A DNA stretch of 64,000 nucleotides from contig JAACJM010000041.1 of NCBI GenBank assembly GCA_013368315.1, positions 459,026 to 523,025 of the forward strand. The letters are read 5' to 3'. A program made the position numbers and the translations under genes. The stretch comes from Tetrapyrgos nigripes (taxonomy: Eukaryota > Basidiomycota > Agaricomycetes > Agaricales > Campanellaceae). Shown piece by piece: positions 1 to 10,380 of this stretch. The notes beneath the pieces were generated by a model, which worked only from the letters and a program-made list of their open reading frames with translations, was not told the origin of the DNA and ran no database searches. Numbering within the stretch: position 1 is the stretch's first letter; each line of letters starts with the position of its first letter.

Positions 1-1823
1 GTATGGAGATAGTGGAGGTTGAGGTGTAGATGTAGAAGAAAAAAATGTGGATAAACTGTCAGTCACTGGACAGGCAGAAAGAGAATAAATAAAGTCAGTT
101 ACTCACTCCCATCCTTCCTTCGTCCTTATATCATACCCAGCTGCGAACATATGGCCTGGTAGGGAAAAGATTTTTTATAAGCAACCGAAGTAACCGAAAC
201 AAAACTCAACTCACAAGTATCCAAACAAGCCCCAACCCTGGTCTTATCCTCCACCTGGGAAATGATTTGGCCTAGTTCGGAGAATGAGGAGCCTATGACG
301 TTGCCTGCGCCTGCCTGCCTTTGGGAAGCAAAATGTGCAAAGAGGAAGGAGGGTTGGTGAGTTGGACGGAAGACAGAAAGAGAAAGAGGACACGACAACG
401 GAAACGGAAACGGAGACGAGTATGGAAATGTTAACGAGGTCGCGGATAGAACGGGAATGGGAACTAATGAGAGCCCAAAAGAAAAAGAAAAAGAAAAGCG
501 AGAGAGAGAGAACGAGAAAACCCACCATATTCTCCAACACAACGCACACCCTCGACCCAGGGGTTTCCTTATGAGCGCGATTGATACAATCCGCGATGTG
601 TTTAATTGAGACAGAAGGCTCGACTTGGCCGAGCGTGGAACCTGGGCTGAAGAGTGTCGATGAGTCAACGTCAGTGGGTACAGAGGAGTAAAAGTAGAAG
701 AAAGGTAGAAAGCGTCGTTGTCAAGAAAGGATGAAAAAAAAAACATGACAAGTGTAGAGTGGACAGTGGACAGTAAAAAATGGGCGGACAGTAGACGACG
801 TACTGAAAGTTATACAACTCCAACCCCAACTCTTCACACCGCTTTAGGTCATCGAGGAAACATTGGTAAGATTTTTCTCGTTTTTCTCTGGAGATACCAA
901 TACCAAGGGAAGGCGTTAGTTAGCGTTGGAAGAACGCAGCATGGACGAGGACGTGTAAGGGAGGAGAAAAGGAGAGGGAAGGGAAGAGAGAACGAGGAGA
1001 GAGGACAAGAATGCGCATAAGGGAAAGGAGAGAAGGGGAAAGAGGACATAAAGTGGGCAGTAGGACACTCACTCATCCGGATTCCCCAAATTAATCAAAT
1101 AACTCCCATGCGGTAACACATATTTCGCTTCATACCCCAAAACCTTCATGTTGTCCTTGAAAGACGCGACGCTTTCTGGTTTCAAGGGTGGTGACTCCCA
1201 TTTTCGTTGAGATTTGACGAAGAGGGCGAAGGCGTTCGCTCTGAAAGAGGAATAAGGGGTAACGATGGTTCGTCAGCTCCAACTCATACAAGAACCACGA
1301 AAGAGAAGGTACAGAGGCACATTAAGGCCCAGGAACACATGCACAGCGGATAGTGAGAGTACACACCCAATCCTCGCAGCATTAGTTACGCTATTCTCCA
1401 CCCCTCCCGCTGCAGAGACATGTGCTCCCACTTTCCAGGGCAACGATGTCCATACACGTAGTTTGCATAGTGGCTCGTAATTTGAATCGGTGTCTTCGTC
1501 GACGTCCTCGGGTGACATTGCCTTTCTCTTTGCCTTGGGTGGTTTTTCTTTAGGTTTGCTGGAACTAGCAGACGTTTCTGTCGCGTGCAGGAACAATGAT
1601 GAGCCATAGGAGACTTGCAAAAACGACAAAGGAACCTACCAGGATCCATCTCCATCTCCATCTCGGTCTCCTGACTAGTCCCGACGGCTAACTTGGCTTT
1701 CTTTGCTCGAGTTGACCGCCGTAAGCTTGAAGCTCTAGGTTGAGTTTCTTCTTCTTCGACTACCGCGCTAATGTTTCTTTTCAGGGTCATGACCACTGTA
1801 GCATTTGAAGGTTTTCCGGACAT
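1..1823 (-). CDS. APN1: Apn1-type AP endonuclease (endonuclease IV), 3' end outside window
   Basis: Zinc-dependent class II AP endonuclease of base excision repair: it cleaves the DNA backbone 5' of abasic sites, in nucleus and probably mitochondria. Seven exons can be joined in phase on the minus strand: 1823-1640, 1577-1367, 1240-1073, 887-804, 646-526, 314-215 and 155-107. The product reads through a basic N-terminus (SLRRSTRAKKAKL) and then the family blocks KVGAHVSAAGG, FALFVKSQRKW, LPHGSYLINLGNPD, LYNFHPGSTLG, VLENMAGAGNVIGSSF and RVGACLDTCHMFAAGYDIR. The His and Glu in HPGST and VLEN and the Asp-His of LDTCH are zinc ligands in this family. The start MSGKPSN at 1823 was chosen; an in-frame ATG at 1901 is possible. 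The last zinc-site block is beyond base 1. The final seen exon ends in a GTGAGT donor at 106, so the gene simply continues out of the window. Confidence 0.95.
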
Positions 1824-2332
1824 AGTTATGCGTAGAAAGCATAGACTGGGATTGAGAAAGGATGGTCGAGGTCCAAGTCGAAAAACAAGCATAACAGGCA
1901 CACGTGATCCCGACGAGTCTTTTTTCTGACCACCATCTGAGTCTCGTCAAGACCTGGAGCTTCCTTCAAGACTTCCTTCAAGACTTCTTTTTAGCCCAAA
2001 AGAAGGAAAAAGAAAGCCCCTGGAAGCTAGAAAGCGTACCATTTGCTTGTAACTTGCCCTTGTTAACGTAGGCTCAAGCTTGCCAGCAACCCTGAACGCG
2101 GTCAAACCACCTCCAACCGCTTAATTTCTTTCTATGGGTCTTACAGTGGATGTTACTGGATATTCAGGGCAAGACCCTATCTATCAACTTCATAGAGCGG
2201 CTTAACACGCTTCTTAGTCTCGCGGGACTAGTATAAAACACGTAGACTCTCGCATTCTCGTTCCCATTCCCATTTCCGAGCATAACGATATTACCACCCA
2301 AACCCCTTTCCATCCCTATCCTCGGAGTGATC
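1824..2332. other. Intergenic, divergent promoters
   Basis: About 500 bases between the Apn1 start (-) and the secreted-protein start (+). It must hold both promoters. No gene, repeat or clear TATA box was seen apart from short direct repeats of CTTCAAGACTT near 1960-1990. Confidence 0.5.
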
Positions 2333-2865
2333 ATGCGTCTGACGAATTTTCTCCTAATATCCACAACCACCACCCTCGCCCTCGTCGATGTCTTCTCCTC
2401 CCTCTCCCTGTCCGGGTTTTCGGCTTCCGCTTTGGCTTCAGCGTCGCTGCTACCTCTCCACCAACCCCAACGCCAATCCCGGCACCAACCCCAACACCAA
2501 TCATTGCCTCAACCTGAGGCCAAGTCTCACCAAAACTCCATCTCCACGTCAGGCTTAACCCTCACACTCGCAACCCCATCCTCCGAATGCCAAAACCTAA
2601 ACGCCCTCTGTACATCCGGAACCAGAGACCCAAATTCCATGGAGTGTTGTTCTACTTTGATATGTATCAAGCAGCCTGATGGGGGTGTTGGGGTGAGTAC
2701 GTCTGGTCTTGGTCTTGTTCTGTCTCGTTGCGTTGCAACTTGCGTCCCGTTTCTGTTTCTCTCTCGATGAAGGTCCCTTGCTTACTCTTTACCTGCGTCT
2801 CTCCATAGGTATGTAAAACCAGAACCGGTGCAGGTGCCAGTACCACTAGTGGACAAGCGCACTAG
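2333..2865 (+). CDS. Small secreted cysteine-rich protein, knottin-like tail
   Basis: Two exons, 2333-2692 and 2809-2865, joined in phase 0 at a GTGAGT donor and CCATAG acceptor, give 138 aa. Residues 1-22 form a signal-peptide-like stretch (MRLTNFLLISTTTTLALVDV). A Gln/His/Pro-rich spacer follows, then a compact six-cysteine block near residues 86-123 spaced C-x6-C-x13-CC-x4-C-x11-C. The C...C...CC...C...C order is that of knottin-like or small effector-like folds. The last cysteine comes only from exon 2, which supports the intron. The start is the ATG at 2333, which puts the hydrophobic stretch at the N-terminus. No family was recognised; a role in secretion or host interaction is inference only. 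Confidence 0.6.
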
Positions 2866-3324
2866 GACGTCTACCCAACGCCTACCCAACGCCGGTACCG
2901 TGGCCAAAGACACTGTGATTGATCATTGGTAGCTGATTGGGGATTGGGGAGCTGATTGGGTGGTCTGAGCTCATACTCGTAGCAGAGAGGCCCTCAAGTT
3001 CACGTCCGAGTCCAGGGACCTGCGTCACCGATACCACCTTCCTTTCTTCCTTTCTCTCATCGTCATTATCAAGCAACCTGTGGCTCGAGTCATTGCATAC
3101 TCTCTTCTGGAGCAAACTACGCAGAGTAGACCCACGTTCCTAGCCTTCACACCTATCATCAGTATTGGCCCTATTTAAGACCCTTGCACACCCCGGTTGC
3201 CGTAAATCCTTCGCCCTTCAAGGTGCAACAAGTAATCCCCCAGCTGCAGAGTTTTAGTCCTCTGGATCCCAGTAGTCACAGAAAAATCAAAAAATTTGTC
3301 CACCGCGAAGCCTTCGCCCCTCAA
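2866..3324. other. Intergenic with one dispersed repeat copy
   Basis: No gene seen. Contains the repeat at about 3003-3150 listed separately. Confidence 0.5.
3003..3150 (+). repeat. Dispersed repeat, copy 1
   Basis: About 150 bases that recur at 22479-22602 in the same orientation. Shared blocks include GTCCGAGTCCAGGGACCTGC, the pyrimidine run around CCTTTCTTCCTTTCTCTCAT, and ACGTTCCTAGCC. The two copies differ by an indel of about 25 bases. Origin unknown; it may be a solo piece of a transposon. Confidence 0.7.
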
Positions 3325-4916
3325 TCACTTCCGAGCCCTTAAAATCGAGCCAGAGTCGAGATACGATTTCCAAACATCTTCAAAAGTTTCGTGAGAGGAA
3401 GAGTCTTGTACAACAATATCCGTCCAAACCGAAGATCCTTGGAGCCCAAGTGCAACGTGAAGGGTGTACTCTATTCCCTTTGTAGAGTCTTTCCATCGGT
3501 ATGTAAGTAGGCGGAACGTATGATAACCGCATTCCTTTGGATCATCGGGACGTGGCCGAAAGACGGTAGCATAGGCCATATCTTGAGTAATCCTACCAAA
3601 GGGATCGGGCGGAAAGATTCCTTCAAACTTAAGATGATAATCGAAAGGGTTTGTGTTCAACCTGTAAGGGACAATGATACCCAAATCAGGGAGTCGCAAT
3701 GGACTAGTGCAGAGGCAAAATGCAGGATTATCTTTTGCAAGATAACCAATCTCTACTTTCTCTTCCCAATCTCCTCTCATCTCAGACGGAATCATTATCT
3801 AGTTTCCGCTCTTCAGTCTCGCTAGAAGTGTATCCCTTCGAATGGAATCCCGGATCGACATTTGACTTGGATCAAGAAGGTCCAGGGAAGGCTGGCCAAG
3901 TTTATGGTGTTGAAAGATGATGATGAAAGAATCACCAGTTTTCTGAGACCGCTACTCAATTGTCAGATGCCGATGTTTCCAGAGCAACAGATACTGTATG
4001 TTCATCCATGCTAGAGGCCTCGATAAAACGCCTGCGTCCGTGAGATGGTCGATGAAAGAAGTCCCAAGCTGATCGAAGTTCAACATTATATCGTGACATC
4101 AACGATTCTGCTGCGCTGGATGTATTCGAGGTTCGAACCCTGCGCCCTGTGACTAGATGCTCTCTGACCGTGATCCATTGCCAGCGGTGAGTTCATCAAG
4201 AACACTTCATCTGCATAATATCGTACATATTGATGTCTACTCGTCTTTTGGAGATAAACGGTTAAGTAGCTACCGCTTCTCGGGGACTGGCAGAGTAGGT
4301 GTGCGAGAAAGATGTCTTCGCCAGAGTGCCCGGAGCTGGAAGAGGTGGGATTAAGAGGAAGATGGATGTGCAGGCTGTTGTTACTGAAGGAATAGGATGA
4401 TTTATTGCCGATAAGTTCCACATTTGAAGCCTGCACGTTGCCTGGCATCCTAAATTCATAGGGTGATCGAGCTAGCAAACCCCTTGACTTGTCCTTCTTG
4501 GCCGCCGAGTGAGTGTACATATTCTGCCGCTCCTCCTCCAGCTCCTCTTCCGTGGGCGGCGCGGCAACCCAAGCAAAGATGCTGCGATCATTGGAAATCC
4601 TGATAACCTCCTGCTGTAGCCGCGTGAAGGCTTTGACGTCACCTTCCCCATAGATCGGCGATATACTGACACCAAAAATCCCTAACAAACAATACGCTTG
4701 GTCCTCCGGCCTCGTAGTCTCTCGAAATGCAGCCCATGACATCCTCTGAGCAACACCGTATTTGTCGATAACGCGTTCCTCGAACACATCCACTGGAATG
4801 CCAGTGACTGCCGAGACTTCTCTTCTCTTCCTCCACGACGACACTACCTTCCCTTCATTGCCAGCCCCCGTCAAAAAGATTCCATATTCATCCCGTACTT
4901 CTCCAGCGACGGCCAT
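3325..4916 (-). pseudogene. HET-related protein, C-terminal part, front missing
   Basis: Two reading blocks, 4916-4086 and 3795-3325. The first carries RMSWAAFRETTRPEDQAYCL followed by LLGIFGVSISPIYGEG and FTRLQQEVI, the conserved stretch found just after the HET domain in fungal heterokaryon-incompatibility-like proteins. The second block has GYHTFRLLTYRWKDS-type sequence seen in the tails of such proteins. The N-terminal HET domain itself (with its GWTLQE stretch) was not found upstream, where a palindromic element begins at 5240. Between the two blocks there are stops in all frames that a simple intron does not clearly explain. I read it as a 5'-truncated, probably dead relic. An unrecognised upstream exon cannot be excluded. 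Confidence 0.65.
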
Positions 4917-5239
4917 ATCATTTCCGAAAACACCGTTCTCGAAATCGAGGGTGTCCTCAAGATTTCGTCAGGGCAAGACTACGGTGGAGAAAATCGTTTG
5001 ATCTCTGAGAAGCATGTAGTCAGGCCGTGCTACAAGAGTAAAACAGTAAGTACTGCTGGTGCCGAAAAACCTTCCAAGCGCTTGCGGTGTTGTGGATTGA
5101 GAATTGACTGGTTGGGTAAGGTGAGTACGATCGTGGACCGCCAAGGAGAAAGAAGAAGGTACGCACTATTACATAGTTGAGAAGCAGTGGAACAGGAAGC
5201 GTATGACGCAATGTTTGGTGAGGAATACACCGTACGAAA
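4917..5239. other. Region upstream of the HET remnant
   Basis: About 320 bases between the HET remnant and the palindrome. Short minus-strand reading frames exist, but none could be matched to the expected HET domain. Confidence 0.4.
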
Positions 5240-5901
5240 CACGCCGAAAAGGGACAAATTTCCGCTCGATGGATATGTGACCGGATATGTGTACGAAAAT
5301 GAGATATATTGGGAAAGTAGATATAAATACAAAAAGATAATGTATCCGTAGACTAGATATCTGAACAGAAAGCCAATATATCTGGAAGTCTTTTGGTACA
5401 TTTGATTGGTGCACAGACACATGGCATATCGAATGTATGGAAAAAAGTACAAAAAGACCTCATATCGAGGCTCCGGACATGGTTACGGACATGGTTCCGA
5501 AAAGACAATAAATCCGGCTTCCAGATATGAGTCCCAATAGTTCATATGTCCGTTGAACGGATAGGTGGATTCTGGCCTATCCGTTCAACGGACATATGAA
5601 CTATTGGGACTCATATCTGGAAGCCGGATTTATTGTCTTTTCGGAACCATGTCCGTAACCATGTCCGGAGCCTCGATATGAGGTCTTTTTGTACTTTTTT
5701 CCATACATTCGATATGCCATGTGTCTGTGCACCAATCAAATGTACCAAAAGACTTCCAGATATATTGGCTTTCTGTTCAGATATCTAGTCTACGGATACA
5801 TCATCTTTTTGTATTTATATCTACTTTCCCAATATATCTCATTTTCGTACACATATCCGGTCACATATCCGTTGAGCGGAAATTTGTCCCTTTTCAGCGT
5901 G
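5240..5901. repeat. 660 bp near-perfect palindrome (foldback/MITE-like)
   Basis: The left arm (5240-5565) and right arm (5576-5901) are reverse complements over about 325 bases, with only a few mismatches, around a 10-base spacer (TGGATTCTGG). The symmetry centre is 5570/5571. Outer ends read CACGCCGAAAAGGGACAAAT and its complement with one mismatch. Because each arm carries the same open frame, the same predicted peptide (start MYFFPYIRYAMCL) appears on both strands, which is a by-product. No convincing target-site duplication was seen. It could be a foldback transposon or a recent inverted duplication. Confidence 0.9.
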
Positions 5902-6767
5902 AAAGGACCTGTGATGGCAAACAAGTCAGTCTAGACATCCGAGTCGATCAAGAGACTGACAAACACACCTCAAAACATCAAACGCCCAGAAAGCCAGCGC
6001 TGTCATCTTTTTGAATTCTCCACCACTTCAAGAGGCGATGAAAGGCCTGGTAATCCGTTTTTTGGGATTAGGACGGCAAAAATGCATGCAGTGTTCCGGT
6101 TTACGTTTTGGGAGCCTTGCACTGTAGATGTAAATGCAGCAAATAATCCCGTCAAACACAGAAAGAGAACTCAATTACCTGGAGAGCTAACGATGCAAGA
6201 GAATTTTACAGTCATTTTAATTTGCGATTTGTAGCCATAGAGAGATAGAGGGAGGAGGATGTGAAAGAAATGCCGGCGGCAAAGTCCCCAATTCACAGCA
6301 CATGACACGGACGCGTCGCGTAAATGAGTCCCTATCTTTCGAACATTACATGTACTCAGAACTGGCAGATTTACTGCGAGAGGGTGATCATGCGTCCGCT
6401 TTGACAATCCAATGGCACTCTTCCATAGTAATAATGAAGTGCACCGAGTTTCCTTTCATTAATCCGGTCATTTCTCCCGTAAATGAATGCAATTTGGTGA
6501 TGCTAATTCGTGCTGTAGTCTGAAATGGATAAGAGTACTCAGCAATATGTTTGCACTGGCGCATAAAAAGCAGGACAAGCGACACAATGGACGTGCAGAT
6601 GAAGGACGAAAAGCTTTGGAGACAAACAAAGACACATTCGTTCTCCTCAAAGCTGCGTCAGTCACTGGCAATGCCGCTCTCAAAAGGCTCGCAAACGGCC
6701 TGTCGGTGAAATTATCATAGTAAGTATAAATTAGAGTATTAACGGTACTATCCTACTCGCAAATCCC
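5902..6767. other. Intergenic
   Basis: About 870 bases. Short frames exist on both strands but none shows a recognisable domain. Nothing further seen. Confidence 0.4.
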
Positions 6768-7997
6768 TCACTTTCTCTCAAGAACCAAAACAGAATCAAT
6801 AGCGGCGAGAAAAGTTTCCTCCCAAGCAATATAATCCTTGAACCCCAGAACATCCTCCGTGAAAGATACATCAACTGGAGCAGTAGTCTGCGCAGGTGCC
6901 TCAAGATCCTCCCTTGGAAGTCTGCTGGCGAGCTCTGGTCTCTCCTTCCTGATCAAGTCTGCGACCTTCTTCCAGCTATATTTTCCCGAAGATATGATGA
7001 AGCGTTTATCTCTTCCAGACAAGGGAGGAAAGTCTAGTGCAACAGCATGAGCACGAGCAATGTCCCTTACGTCGACCATGTCCGCAATAGGCAGACCTGG
7101 CCAGGTATCTAGTCCTTGAGAAATAAGATCGTAGACGTAGCCGTCGGTGCTCAAGCTGGAACGAGACGCGACAGGGAAGTTGGGCACGAGTGGGCCGTAA
7201 ATTGCTGGTGGTAGAACTTGATTGAGGAAGACAATCAGCTCCAGCGGTCCAGTATGAGAAGGAAAAGACACTCACGGACAGTCACGTCTACATCAGGATG
7301 CTGATGAGCAATCTCCCAAATCTTCTTATCGGCGATAGTCTTTGCAGCTGAGTAGATGACCATGGTGTTGGGGTCATTCTTGTCAATGTCTTTGAGTTCG
7401 ACGGGACCAAAGTCTTTCTCGTTGACAGCCGTAGCTCCGAAAGCTTTGGAAAATGATGCTATTTCGAGAACCAGTCAGACATTCGAGGTAAAAACTCCAG
7501 AAGGAATAAACTGACTATCAAAAAGAGAAGCAACAGTGCCAGTGACGACAATTTTCTTGACTCCGAGCTTGATAGCCTGTTGTACAATATGGATACTTCC
7601 TTCATACGCACCCTGAAATTGGAATTAGTGAATACAACACATTTCCGCAAAGCAAAAGACTCACGTTGAAAATTTCTTCTCCTGTCTCCTCTTTCAAGAA
7701 CCCAGGGCTAGCGACGTGAACAATGGCACTGACACCTTTGAGTGCATCAGTAAAGTCGGATGTCAAGCCGGGGATCTCTACGACTTGGAGGCTTGAGCCG
7801 GCATTTGGGAAGATAGCTTTGAGTTTTGAGGCGGAACGGGCAGCGGCGCGAACGACGTATTTGCCATCAGCGAGTAGCTTGGAAATGACATGGGAACCGA
7901 GGAGACCAGTGCCGCCAGTGACCTGAAGATCGTTATTAGGATGAGTTCAGGGGGCAGAAACAGAGCAAATACGCACTAGAGCGATGGGTTTCGACAT
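6768..7997 (-). CDS. NAD(P)H-dependent reductase, extended SDR (dihydroflavonol-reductase/Gre2-like)
   Basis: Cytosolic NAD(P)H-dependent carbonyl reductase of the extended short-chain dehydrogenase family. Five exons (7997-7977, 7922-7665, 7612-7516, 7458-7276, 7216-6768) join in phase to 335 aa. The nucleotide-binding motif VTGGTGLLGSHV lies at residues 8-19. VVRAAARSASK is the NADP-preferring end of the second strand, and the active-site YxxxK is in VIYSAAKTIADK. LPPAIYGP and DMVDVRDIARAHAVAL are conserved family blocks. Length and motif order are normal for this family, which reduces aldehydes, ketones such as methylglyoxal, or flavonoid-like carbonyls; the substrate cannot be told. The start is the ATG at 7997, needed for the Rossmann strand. 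Confidence 0.9.
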
Positions 7998-8334
7998 GAT
8001 GAGGGAGATCTGGCTAGTTTGATTCGGTGAGAGAGTTCAGGATGTAGGCAACTGTACAAACCTTGTACTAAACTATTGCTCTTTATACCCATCCCTGAGC
8101 TTATGAAAATGTAAGTTCCCCAATCGATCAATATCTGTAAGCGTTCGGTCCAGCTCTGGTGAAACTGAAGGAAGCTTGCTCAGCCAGGAACGGAGTCTGG
8201 AAACTCATATACAGACCGGATATTTGTGCGACTGCGTGTCCATAGATAGATAGATTACGGATCATTGATCAAGGTGGCCGGGATGGATTACTCAGCCAGC
8301 GCTGATAAATGCCTTGCTCGTTAAGCAATTATTA
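7998..8334. other. Promoter region of the SDR gene
   Basis: About 340 bases between the SDR start and the TIR element. A TTTATA-like box is present near 8080 (CTCTTTATACCC). Otherwise no structure seen. Confidence 0.4.
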
Positions 8335-9596
8335 ATTATTCCCAGTGAAAACGGACTCCGCACGAATCCGCAGAAATCCGACCAAGATCCGCAAAAATCT
8401 CTGTTTCCCTTTGCGTCTTGTCGGATTCTCACCGATTATTTTCCCGAATCCGCAGAAATCCGTGAAATCTGTAGCACATCTGTAGTCATTGATTTACACA
8501 ATTTCGTAGCTCTCAGAATCATATGTAGAAATCTGCAGGAATACGCAGAATACGTCAGAATCTGACTGATTCCGAGCAAGCTACTGTTCCTAAAACGGTT
8601 CTCGATCTCGGCCTCGATCCACGTAATTCTGGCCAATTCAGATGAAATACGTCGTATTATCAGGTACCATAGCTATTAACAAAGCACTACTGATTACTGT
8701 ACCAAGTCCTGGTCTAACGCCATATAACTATCCTCCTTCTAGCGAATTTCGATGACGGAAGAGCTGGAAACGAGCAATACTGGGTAACTAGACGTGCACA
8801 AGGAAGGACATTGCGACGAATACGAGTCCATAAAGACTGGAAAAGCAGAAGTTGAAGACCATAGACGACGGTAATCCACATACTTGCACCTAACTGATTG
8901 CCATAACGCTGGCTACAAGTTTTTCTGGAAGAGAAAATGCGTCAGACCGGCCAAATACACGTATAGTGCAATACAGTACTCACTTGCATACCTGATACGA
9001 GTCCTTGTGGCGGAGAAAATGCGTCAGGCCAGCCAAATACGCATATAATGCAACATGGCACTCACCTGCAAACTGAAACCCTCTCCTAAAGCGCATACAT
9101 CCATCTTATCGGTTAAAGCTTCGCGCTGCACTGCCTAAGAGGAAGATTTCCTGACAAACACGTTAGGAGCCTCCAGAGCAGGTATGAACACGTACCTAGT
9201 TGTGATATGGCATCTAATTCGAACAAAAGATGATAGCCATTGGGCGGGCAGGAGGAGAGCAGGAGGAGAGAGCAGGGCAACGATGTGGTAGAGGAAGGGA
9301 CGGTGGTGGTACCTGTCAAAGACACGGAGCGTGCTAACTTGTCACCAATGAGTCTAGGTCGAGTTGTCGCCGAGAAGAAAATTTCTCCAAGTTATAATTT
9401 CTCACTGACAGCTACAAGAGTAGCTTGAATAGCCTAGAACCTACAAAATTTCGTTGGCCCAGAATTCGCCGGATTTTGGCGAACTCGAAGCATCCTTTTG
9501 GCATCCTTGTCGATTTCGTCGGATTTCTGCTGAAAATCGTCACTGTTGTGCGGATTTGTGCGGATTTGCCCAGAGTCCGTTTTCACTGGGAATTAT
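8335..9596. mobile_element. Terminal-inverted-repeat element, ~1.25 kb, non-coding
   Basis: The element spans 8340-9591. Perfect 19-base inverted termini TCCCAGTGAAAACGGACTC lie at 8340-8358 and, reversed, at 9573-9591. They are flanked by ATTAT on both sides (8335-8339 and 9592-9596), a likely 5 bp target duplication. Just inside both ends are clustered copies of an ATCCGCAGAAATCCG-like subterminal repeat. No transposase frame is visible, so it looks non-autonomous. The superfamily is unclear: CAGTG near the tip recalls hAT ends, but the 5 bp duplication does not. Confidence 0.75.
8931..9080 (+). repeat. Two-copy direct repeat inside the TIR element
   Basis: A unit of about 82 bases beginning GAGAAAATGCGTCAG occurs at 8931 and again at 9013 with scattered substitutions. 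Confidence 0.75.
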
Positions 9597-10380
9597 CAAT
9601 CAACCTGAGATGAGCAAGTCGAGTCGAGAAGACTCTTTCATCATGGAAAAAATGAATACCCCAGTGTTTGAGGTTAGGTTCACGAAGCCAAACAGGATCT
9701 GCGTCAACGAAATCTCCACCGGAGATGACGTTAACGCCTTCAGTCTTTCGACCGGTACATCACATAATGAAAACGAAGCGGAAAGCACGGAGACAAAATG
9801 AGATCAAATGATGCAATAGACACCCTGGAAGTCCTACAAGTGTGTGGACAGCCCAGAGGCCCTACGAGGGTGATTTTACGGACAGCCTAAAGGTCCTGGG
9901 CATGGAGCGATGAGAAGAGGGAAGAGTCAGACGGACTTCGTGACGATTAGTACATTGTAAAGTAACCTTTAAAAAATTAAGGAATGGGTCTAGACACAGA
10001 GTCTTTCCGAGCCTTCTCGAGCTTATGAATCGAATAAGAGGAATCGACCCTCACCTCCTGTTTGATGCTAACCCCTTTCAAATGTGTCTTCGTGGCCCTG
10101 TTCAAAGAAGCCTCTTCTAGCGCAGAGTCTAGAGTGGCCGGTGATGAAGATCCGTGAACAAAGTACGTACAGTTGAATATATTATATGGAATATTGTATT
10201 CCATACCATGGATATTCCATATGATATATTTTTTTGGCAGTGAAAGTCAATTTGAAGCAGCCAAAAGTGTATTCCATATGATATATTCTACTGTACATAG
10301 TATATATACGGGTCTGCTTGACGCTAATGCTTTCTCCGACATACTTGGGTCACACCCCTCTGTCGATAGCGATAAAGGCA
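9597..10380. other. Upstream region of the transporter-monooxygenase gene
   Basis: About 780 bases. It holds AT-rich inverted repeats (listed separately) and short repeats of a GGACAGCC motif near 9840-9890. No gene recognised. Confidence 0.4.
10172..10300. repeat. AT-rich inverted and direct repeats
   Basis: AATATATTATATGGAATAT near 10175-10195 is matched in inverted orientation by ATATTCCATATGATATATT near 10211-10231. A further direct copy, TATTCCATATGATATATTC, lies at about 10270-10290. They lie within about 200 bases of the start of the transporter-monooxygenase gene and could be regulatory or a MITE remnant. Confidence 0.6.

Noticed and set aside
244..1076. Several pyrimidine- or purine-rich open frames on both strands
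   Set aside because: They fall in introns and shadow frames of the Apn1 exons.
5689..6014. Open frames in the palindrome with membrane-protein-like peptides
   Set aside because: The same peptide appears on both strands because of the inverted repeat; there is no known domain, and composition explains the hydrophobicity.
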